Assembly (NCBI RefSeq): GCF_006874475.1
Contig: NZ_VIRM01000002.1
Span: 186,001 to 250,000, forward strand
Length of the DNA stretch: 64,000 nucleotides
DNA from: Microbispora hainanensis
GTDB taxonomy: Bacteria > Actinomycetota > Actinomycetes > Streptosporangiales > Streptosporangiaceae
Direction: 5' to 3'
Notes under the pieces: model-generated
Database searches by the model: none
Told to the model about the DNA's origin: nothing
The model's input: only the letters and a program-made list of their open reading frames with translations
Shown: positions 58,201 through 64,000 of the stretch, one piece after another
Position numbering within the stretch: position 1 is the stretch's first letter
How the letters are laid out: each line of letters opens with the position of its first letter
Translations under genes and position numbers: made by a program

Positions 58201-61200
58201 CCGCCCCCACCACCGGCTCCGCCGCCACCACCTCCTCCAATACCGCGCCCGCTGCCACCACCGCGCCCTCGACCACGCCGCCCTCGGCCACGGGGACCGC
58301 TCCGGCGACGAACCCCGATCAGACGGCCAACCCCTCGGGCCAGACGCGGCCCGGACCGCGTACGACCCGAGGGAACGGCCAGGTGAACGCCCAGCCGGTC
58401 GCGCGGAGCCTGTTCGTCGCCGACGGCAGGGCGCCGCATCTGGCCGACCTGTCGTCGAGTGAGGCGGAGCAGGGCTTCCGGGCGCTCCACCCGTCCGACG
58501 TGGGGCCGGACGTGACGGCGCTGAGCCCGGCCGGCGGGCGGACGGTCGTCGTGGACACGGGCCGGTTCGGCGCGCAGCACTTCCGGTACGAGATCGGCCA
58601 CGTACGCGGCGGCCGTCTCGCCAGGACCAGGGTCAGGTCGGGCACGGCCGCGCGACCCCACGTCGTACGGCTGTCGCCGCGCCTGGCGAACGACATCCTG
58701 CCCCGGGTGTGGCTGCACGAGATCAACGACGTCTTCCAGCGGATGTCCGGCCCCCGGCAAGGCATGATCCGCTCCTTCCTGAACCGTACGGCCGAGCGGG
58801 ACGCCGCGGCCTGCGTGACCGCCCGCTATCGCGAGCACGCGCTCCTGGCCAGGCAGTGGCAGGCGGCCCCGGCGCCGGAGCGTCCCGCCATCGCGCACGA
58901 GATCGAGCAGCTCGGGCGGGAGATCGTGCGGCTCGGGCAGGTCGCCCCCGCGCCTCCCTGGTCACAGACCACCACCGCACAGACCACCGCACAGACCACC
59001 ACCGCACAGACCACCACCGCACAGACCACCACCGCACAAACCGCCCCCGCGCAGAGCCCTGCCACACAGACCACACAGGATCCGGTGGCGGAGCTGCTCG
59101 GGCTGGCCCGCACGCAGCACGAGACGCTGACGGATGCCACCCGGGAACTGCTCGCGGCGGTCAAGGGGAAGATCGACAGCATCAAGGAGGCCACGGCCGA
59201 CGCGAAGAAGGCCGAGGAGGCCGCAGAGAAGGCGTCGCGAGAAGAGGACCTCGGCGCCGAGGAACGCCGTCGCAAGGCGCTGGCGGATCGCGGCGTCCAC
59301 CGGGCGGACGCCGATCGCGCCCGCCAGAGCATGGAGGCGTACGCGCGGGCGATGCGGCGGGCGCTCGAGGCGCGCAAGAAGTACGCGGAGCTGGAGAGCG
59401 CCCTCGACGCCCTCCCCGCGAACCGGACGGGCCCGCTGCCGGCGGACATCGCCCGGCTGGCCCGCGAGGCGGAGGAGGCCCACACCGCGTACAAGGAGGC
59501 GTACGCGCACGCCCTGCCGTCGCCCGAGGTCCTGTCGGAGGCGACTCCCGCGGGCCGGCTGCCCCACCTCGAACGGCTCACGCAGGTCGTCAACGACATG
59601 CTCGAACGCGCCGGGGTCGACCACCGCTACGCGCCCGACGAGCTGTCGCACGTGTTGCGGTCGAACTTCAGATGGCTGGTGTCGCCGGACGGGGCGCTGC
59701 TGCGGGTGGGCCGCGGCACGCGGGGCGAGCTGCGGCTGCGGCTGAAGGTCACGGACCTGGTCGAGGTCTTCGGCCATCCGGTGCGGCACTCGCAGTCGAT
59801 GCTCGGCCACTTGCCGCAGGGCGGCCGCTCGGCCTCCGTCACCGCCAACCGTTCGCTGCGCCTGGCGCCGAGTTTCGACCTGAACGCCCTGAGCAAGCCG
59901 TTGCAGTACGTGCACTGGCTCGGGAGGCTGATGAAGTTCGGCGTGTTCAAGATCGGCGTCGCCTTCGGCGGGAGCGAGTCGTTCAACGGCAACGCCTCCG
60001 AGTTCGCGCTCGCCGGCGCGGTGCAGGACAACGCGGGCGAGGGGCTGGTGCTCGACGGGCTCGCCTCGGCCGAGGTGGAGCTGCGCACCGCGAACGGCAC
60101 CGAGCGGGCGCGTGTGGACAGCGGCACCCCCGGCGACGCCCCGAGCCTGCAGATGTATCTGCCGCACACGCACGCGCAGCGGGGGCCGGCCAGGGTCACG
60201 CAGCTTCCCGAGGAAAAGCGGCAGCAGACGCCGTTCCCCGAGCACGGGGTCACCGGGCTGACCGGGCTGCAGGACCTCGCCGAACGCACCGCCGAGCGGA
60301 TCGGCCGCCCCGAGATCGGCAGGATGACCCGCGACCAGATCGTCACGATCATGACGAAGGAGCTGCCCGCCCGGCTCGGCGAGGCGATCAACAACCCCGA
60401 GGGGCTGCACCGTCCGATCACCGTCAACGGGCGGGTGGTCGGCTATGCGCGGATCAAGACCGAGGTCGTGATGGACTCGGCGCGGCCGGTCGGCACGCCG
60501 AGCATCAAGCACCGCCTGGAACGGCTGCGCGTGGGCTTCTCCGGCGCGTCGGGCTCGCGCTCGGCCGGCCGGTCGCTCGACGTCAAGGGCACCGCGGGCG
60601 CCCAGCTTCCCATCGGCAGCCCGCGTCTGCTCCGCCTTGTCGGCCTTGGCAGGTTCAAGACCGCCACACCGCGGCTCACCGGGGGGTTCGGCCGCTCCTG
60701 GTCGCGGTCGCGGTCGATGAGCGCGGGCGGGACCGCCATCCGGCCGAGCGTGCAGCGCTGGGCGGGCCACACCCAGGCGTACGCGCTGGAGCTGAAGCAC
60801 ACGGTGACCGTGCAGCTCAACACCGACGAGACGCCGCTTCCCGCCGTGCACGGCGAGAGCACCGGCCTGTTCCGCATGCCGGAGCCGCACGCGTACCGTT
60901 ACGGCCTGCCCGTCGACCGGGCGGCCGTGCTGAAGGACGGCAGGCTCAGGGACGACCCGAAGCCCGGCGTGCCGAAGGGCCGCCTGCCCCGGCTGCCCGG
61001 CTGGACCCGCGGGACCGGGGCCGGGCCGGGGCTCGTCCAGGCGAGCGACCGCCCCGAAAGCGTCGAGAACTTCAACGAGGTGCAGGCGAAGGTCGTGGCG
61101 CAACTGCGTGCGCGCGGCCTGCTGCCGGGCGAGGACGGCCGGCTGTCCCGCGACCCGCTGACGCGGGCGAGCCAGATCGCCAACATGATCGAGGTGGCCG

Positions 61201-64000
61201 AGCAGTTCTCCCCGGCCCGGCTGCAGACCGGCTACGACCAGGCCATGCAGGACGGCATCATCCTCGACCTGGTGAGCCAGGGCATCGGCCGGGCCAGCCG
61301 GCATTTCACGGTGCGGATCCGGTTGGAACAGTCGGGCCGGGAGGATTTCGTCGGCACCAGCGCCGCCGACGTCGCGGCCGACCTCGACATCTCGTCGGAG
61401 ACCTCCGGCCGCACGGTCGGCCGGTCGAGCGGCCGGTCCCTGGACGTCGGCCCCTCCCTCGGGCTGGAGGCGAAGCCGGGCGGGGCCGGCTTGACCGGCG
61501 CGGACGTGGGCGTCCACTGGAACAAGGGCAGCGCGGCCGGCCTGACCCTCAACGACACGGCCAACCTGGTCACGCTGATAGAGGGCACCTCTCCGGCGGC
61601 GGTCTTCGAGGTTCCGCACACGCTCACCGTGGACCTCATCGAGAACGGGAAGGTCACGCCGCTGGCCCAGAGCGACGACGTCTGGATGCGGGTGCTGCTG
61701 CCCGCCGACCTCCTGCCCGAGGACCGCACCGGGCTCTCGCCCCGCCACCCGACGTCCCGCGAGGCGCTGAGCCTGGCCACCCTGCTGCACGTGGACGGGA
61801 CCGGCGTGCTCGACGCCCTCCGATCGGTGCTGCCGAAGGCGATGCGGCCGGGTTCGGTGTCGTTCCACCATCTCGCGGAGGCGTTCAACACCCGCAACCT
61901 CATCTCCCACCCGGAGTGGCTGCTCGCCGACCCCGCCCGGCCCGCCACGACGTACGGCACCGCCGTGGCCGTGCGCCCCCGCCCCCCGCGTACGCACCGG
62001 GCGTCGGCGTGGGTCACGGCCCGCCCGGGCGAGTCGGAGTTCGTGACCGCGGCCGACCTGGTGATCGGCGACATCAACTTCACGATGGGCGCCTACACCG
62101 CGCGGACGGAGGCACGCGGCGGACGGTCCGTTGACGCCTCGACCGGCGTGAGCGGGGCCCTGGCCCGGGCACTCGGCGGCAGGGCGGGGGCCGGCGCGTC
62201 CGCGGCGGGGAGCACGTCGTCCTCGATCTCCGACACGGCGATCTGGGGCAGGGAACGGCTGGCCATCGACACCGGCAAGCACTACGTGTTCGCGATGAAG
62301 GCGGACATCACGGTCTCCGGCGACGAGGCGGGCAACCGGCGGGCCGACGCCGAGCCGCTGCGGGACAGGACGGTCGTCTACTCCCTGCCCGAGCGTGACG
62401 CGCTCGACCTCTACGGCAGGGGCGAGGTCAAGCTGCCCCTCGACCAGGTGGCCGACGCGGTGACGCGCCTGCTCGACGGCAACCTGGAGCTCGACCCGCG
62501 CGCGGCCGTGCCGATGGTCCGCAGATATCTGGCCGACCGGGCGCTGGCGCGCAGGGAGGGCCATCCGCGGACCGACCTGGAGCAGAGGCACCCCCGCGGC
62601 ATACTCGCCGAACGGCTCGCCAAGGACTTCCCGATGAACGTGGCCGCCGAGGGCAACCGGCTCAAGCGGATGCACGACAGGCTGCCGGACCTCGCCAGCG
62701 CCGTGGACGTCCCCGACCTCTATCAGGACTCCCTCGGCGAGAGCACCGTGAAGAAGGTCGACCTCAAGGCCCCGGACGGCACGCCGACCCACGTGCTCGA
62801 CCAGGTGCTCGACCAGATCGGCAAGGTCGCGCCCCGCGCGCTGAAGCGTGACCCCGTCCTGCTGCGCAGCCTGTTCGGCGACTTCGCCGGCAAACGCTGG
62901 TGGGGCAAGATCGACGACATGACCGGTGAGGAGGGCTTCGTCAAGACCTATCCGCTCAAGATCGGCCCCCACCTCACCGAGACGGTCACGGTCAGGATCA
63001 AGGCCGTGCTCCACGGCGACGAGGCGAGCTACGGCGGAAACGTCCACAACTTCGGCCAGATCCTCCAGGACTACACGTACGAGCAGGAGGACCGCAGCGA
63101 GTCGTCGGGCAAGACGATCGGCGGCAATGCGAACGCCGGGGCGGGCCCGGCCGCCGGCAGCGGAGGCCGCGGGGCCGCCACCGACCGCTCGCACACCGGC
63201 ACGGCCTCCACCGGCACCCAGCGCACCCGCATCCAGCGCGCGGCGGCGTTCCGTGGCGGGCAGCTCATCGAGCACGGGGTGACCATCATTATCGAGGTCG
63301 AACGCAGGTCGGGCCCCCTGCGCGGCGCCGTGGCCAGGACCACACGCGTCCCCCGGACCAGCAAGGTCACGCTGAAGGGCACGATGGAGCGGGTGCTGCC
63401 GGACGGCATGGTGGCCAAGAAGGGCACGGTCGCCGCGCGGCCGCCCGCCTCGCCCGACGTGCGGCGGGTCGCGCCGCCCGAGGTCTTCGTGACCGAGCGG
63501 CTCAGGGCCGACGGGCTGCTGCGCGCCGTGTTCGACCGGCTCTCCCGGAAGGACCTGCTCGGCCGGGCCGCCGCCATGGAGCACTACGCCGCGCTGGCCA
63601 AGACGCTCACCGGGAACGGGCTCACGACCCGGCTGGAGCGGATGACCGGCCCCGACGGGCACCGGCTCCTCCGGCTGCCCATGCCGGGCCGTCCGGGCCG
63701 GATGGTGGACGTGCGGATCCACGCCGACCTCTCCGAGCCCGACCCGGTGGCGCTGGGCCTGCAGGGCACCGAGCTGGGGCAGGTGGACCGCGAGCAGAAC
63801 ACGGCCGGCACGGCCACCGACCGGGGGCAGATGAGCCCGGCCGGCCGCACGTACAGCGGGGGGAGCGCGGTGGGCGTCGGCGGCGACCTCGGCGCCGGAG
63901 ACCAGACCGCGCAGTCGAGCTCGGGCAGCGGCGGCAACCGCGACGAGACCAGCGTCTTCGGGAAGAGCACCGCGGCCAAGGCGAGGTTCCGGGTCGACTT
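55260..64000 (+). CDS. Giant multimodular type VII secretion-linked protein (5' part; open at window edge)
   Basis: One frame runs from ATG 55260 to the window end: at least 2,913 codons with no stop. Residues ~1-155 are a helical WXG100-like/CpnT-like N-terminus ('VTPAWGESLPAWADDLIALL', 'LWQLARAHRSATVNVVQSID'). A TM helix follows (~157-181, 'VFWIALIATFIALVAAFYS'), then an Ala-rich helical region with 'LVEEIGEEVAGDAL'. An Ala/Thr/Asn/Ser/Gly/Pro low-complexity zone covers 56500-57620, with a smaller one at 58110-58370. 'AQTTTAQTTT' repeats (58960-59070) and a coiled coil (~59125-59420) come next. From ~59690 there are at least six related beta-rich modules, each with a Gly/Ser-rich 'GRSxDV'-like core. 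Actinobacterial proteins of this plan end in a variable toxin or enzyme domain, which would lie beyond 64000. Confidence 0.85.
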   Translation, partial: MTHSSTTGTGSGAKPSTTNGDVTSDGDGLPAFADGGGSVIDVTPAWGESLPAWADDLIALLTAGQTWPEASESRLWQLARAHRSATVNVVQSIDPVGAAAAAVLTGMQGPSMHAFLNRLGDHYSEDSGLLKVANNHFAYGAQADNFARETQYSKLSVNVVFWIALIATFIALVAAFYSAGTSTRFIGPIAARARAETEKILERLALMAGRPAGAQAIARGTLLASVRAGLLGRILASPLGRELVEEIGEEVAGDALAQNQQRKSGTRDGWDWKRTSATALGAAGGAGVGMGAARPISGLVNRVPLLRRLNTDAPGFGNAFKRFPGRALTTGLTNVIASPAGSTLANGLVYGQWELPDGESLLGAAMAGAGRTNTISPFSPDVIEAVAGPRTALASAYDTSLRTDLIRAFSTPSPDPTAGQPAGGDPGAANTNTAGGGQAATGGGTAGSGGTTTASVAGHPSGGPATPSGGGQAAATPSGSAQASSTAPSGQVTATPSSGSNQPATTGQPATTANAGGATPATSGSGANAANTNAANTNAANTTSAGSATNAGNANAAGATAANPGQAPGASPSASGQQTTASSAPGAGGTTGAAGSSNPATAANPASAGNTPGPANTANAGGPATATNAANASGASSTSGPASAANTTGAGNASATSAAGATAANPGQAPGAPPSASSATNAPGASGSAAAASAAPAAGGSVSTPAAATPAAATPATHATPATPAAPAAVTPPSAAPSGGTTSSSTSSAAASPAVPAQAATSGTSGGSASGSTTAAQASARTAVSDVLSTIAPDTVLLPDGQGARLTGPDGRPIELPGEDIKAITDRLAARAAEGVDTPRLHAEAAALLGARITEESLGFPAEGALEALARLADVTPDNRAAAVEVAGEVLEDNPRGWRPGRLSDSGAVLVEEATVAPYGLGHALRVGRSSDTAADIVRRAEVLAGIPSTAGTSGAANPASGGQTAAAPAATTTSASTTAPAPTTGSAATTSSNTAPAATTAPSTTPPSATGTAPATNPDQTANPSGQTRPGPRTTRGNGQVNAQPVARSLFVADGRAPHLADLSSSEAEQGFRALHPSDVGPDVTALSPAGGRTVVVDTGRFGAQHFRYEIGHVRGGRLARTRVRSGTAARPHVVRLSPRLANDILPRVWLHEINDVFQRMSGPRQGMIRSFLNRTAERDAAACVTARYREHALLARQWQAAPAPERPAIAHEIEQLGREIVRLGQVAPAPPWSQTTTAQTTAQTTTAQTTTAQTTTAQTAPAQSPATQTTQDPVAELLGLARTQHETLTDATRELLAAVKGKIDSIKEATADAKKAEEAAEKASREEDLGAEERRRKALADRGVHRADADRARQSMEAYARAMRRALEARKKYAELESALDALPANRTGPLPADIARLAREAEEAHTAYKEAYAHALPSPEVLSEATPAGRLPHLERLTQVVNDMLERAGVDHRYAPDELSHVLRSNFRWLVSPDGALLRVGRGTRGELRLRLKVTDLVEVFGHPVRHSQSMLGHLPQGGRSASVTANRSLRLAPSFDLNALSKPLQYVHWLGRLMKFGVFKIGVAFGGSESFNGNASEFALAGAVQDNAGEGLVLDGLASAEVELRTANGTERARVDSGTPGDAPSLQMYLPHTHAQRGPARVTQLPEEKRQQTPFPEHGVTGLTGLQDLAERTAERIGRPEIGRMTRDQIVTIMTKELPARLGEAINNPEGLHRPITVNGRVVGYARIKTEVVMDSARPVGTPSIKHRLERLRVGFSGASGSRSAGRSLDVKGTAGAQLPIGSPRLLRLVGLGRFKTATPRLTGGFGRSWSRSRSMSAGGTAIRPSVQRWAGHTQAYALELKHTVTVQLNTDETPLPAVHGESTGLFRMPEPHAYRYGLPVDRAAVLKDGRLRDDPKPGVPKGRLPRLPGWTRGTGAGPGLVQASDRPESVENFNEVQAKVVAQLRARGLLPGEDGRLSRDPLTRASQIANMIEVAEQFSPARLQTGYDQAMQDGIILDLVSQGIGRASRHFTVRIRLEQSGREDFVGTSAADVAADLDISSETSGRTVGRSSGRSLDVGPSLGLEAKPGGAGLTGADVGVHWNKGSAAGLTLNDTANLVTLIEGTSPAAVFEVPHTLTVDLIENGKVTPLAQSDDVWMRVLLPADLLPEDRTGLSPRHPTSREALSLATLLHVDGTGVLDALRSVLPKAMRPGSVSFHHLAEAFNTRNLISHPEWLLADPARPATTYGTAVAVRPRPPRTHRASAWVTARPGESEFVTAADLVIGDINFTMGAYTARTEARGGRSVDASTGVSGALARALGGRAGAGASAAGSTSSSISDTAIWGRERLAIDTGKHYVFAMKADITVSGDEAGNRRADAEPLRDRTVVYSLPERDALDLYGRGEVKLPLDQVADAVTRLLDGNLELDPRAAVPMVRRYLADRALARREGHPRTDLEQRHPRGILAERLAKDFPMNVAAEGNRLKRMHDRLPDLASAVDVPDLYQDSLGESTVKKVDLKAPDGTPTHVLDQVLDQIGKVAPRALKRDPVLLRSLFGDFAGKRWWGKIDDMTGEEGFVKTYPLKIGPHLTETVTVRIKAVLHGDEASYGGNVHNFGQILQDYTYEQEDRSESSGKTIGGNANAGAGPAAGSGGRGAATDRSHTGTASTGTQRTRIQRAAAFRGGQLIEHGVTIIIEVERRSGPLRGAVARTTRVPRTSKVTLKGTMERVLPDGMVAKKGTVAARPPASPDVRRVAPPEVFVTERLRADGLLRAVFDRLSRKDLLGRAAAMEHYAALAKTLTGNGLTTRLERMTGPDGHRLLRLPMPGRPGRMVDVRIHADLSEPDPVALGLQGTELGQVDREQNTAGTATDRGQMSPAGRTYSGGSAVGVGGDLGAGDQTAQSSSGSGGNRDETSVFGKSTAAKARFRVD
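59690..64000 (+). repeat. Six related beta-rich modules inside the giant protein
   Basis: Modules lie near 59690-60100, 60403-60830, 61295-61650, 61995-62325, 62938-63315 and 63650 onward. Each has an alternating strand (for example 'VRIRLEQSG', 'VTVRIKAVLHG'), then a Gly/Ser core ('SAGRSLDVKGTAGAQLPIG', 'SSGRSLDVGPSLGLEA', 'ARGGRSVDASTGVSG', 'SSGKTIGGNANAGAG', 'SPAGRTYSGGSAVGVGG'), then an exit strand ('HTVTVQL', 'HTLTVDL', 'HYVFAMKADITV', 'HGVTIIIEV'). The modules have diverged; similarity is by pattern. Confidence 0.65.

Noticed and set aside
58690..58745. Zinc-protease motif in the giant protein ('WLHEINDVF')
   Set aside because: The motif is HExxx without the second histidine (HExxH), so a zincin active site is not supported.
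58962..63722. A very long open frame on the minus strand antisense to the giant gene
   Set aside because: Composition is His/Arg/Gly/Pro-rich with no domain pattern, as expected when the opposite strand is a GC-rich gene. The plus-strand frame has motifs, a TM helix and proper gene spacing.

Overview
The window is high-GC DNA with strongly GC-biased third codon positions, GTG/TTG starts and dense 4-base (ATGA/GTGA) gene overlaps. This points to an actinomycete. The gene set (AccA2-type carboxylase, LpdA-like flavoprotein, EccC/EccD/mycosin type VII secretion, SapA-like domain, MmyB-type regulator) fits a spore-forming filamentous group such as Streptosporangiales or a relative, but the genus cannot be named from sequence alone.

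Region 1 (1-14.4 kb) is regulatory and transport. It holds a cut-off gene tail, a MarR repressor divergent from an EmrB/QacA-type exporter, and a membrane-anchored sigma-like protein with a propeller-like ectodomain. These are followed by a cupin and an adenosine deaminase coupled to a small membrane protein. Next comes an unusual tandem histidine kinase whose first half is a pseudokinase, facing a NarL-type response regulator. A MacB/FtsX-type ABC transporter and a secreted TAP-like hydrolase follow.

Region 2 (14.4-26.1 kb) is mostly housekeeping: phosphohexomutase, purine nucleoside phosphorylase, a gamma-glutamylcyclotransferase-like protein, an LpdA-type quinone reductase, an MFS/ROK divergent pair, a membrane pentapeptide-repeat protein, a TPM-like membrane protein that shares a cytoplasmic domain with it, and an acyl-CoA carboxylase alpha chain. 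Adenosine deaminase and PNP together make a purine-salvage set.

Region 3 (26.3-64 kb) is a large type VII secretion (T7SS) locus interrupted by a few unrelated genes. It has mycosin, EccC, EccD, an EsxA/EsxB-like WXG100 pair, several larger WXG/PPE-like Gly-rich proteins, four YbaB/EbfC-like proteins, a secreted-type lytic transglycosylase next to eccC, an SseB-domain protein and a pseudokinase carrying a SapA-like ectodomain. It ends in a giant open frame of at least 2,913 codons, still open at the window edge, with a CpnT-like N-terminal organisation and at least six related beta-rich modules. EccB and EccE were not found here. Interruptions include an HxlR/MFS pair that has lost both 5' halves, an MmyB/SDR pair, a PadR/SGNH pair and an AraC/cupin pair.

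The most unusual items are the giant multimodular T7SS-linked protein, the shared C-terminal tail of three Gly-rich substrates, the pseudokinase-SapA fusion, the tandem pseudo-HK/HK fusion, and short tandem repeats that sit at the 3' ends of genes, mostly between converging pairs. No tRNA, rRNA, CRISPR array or intact insertion sequence was recognised.
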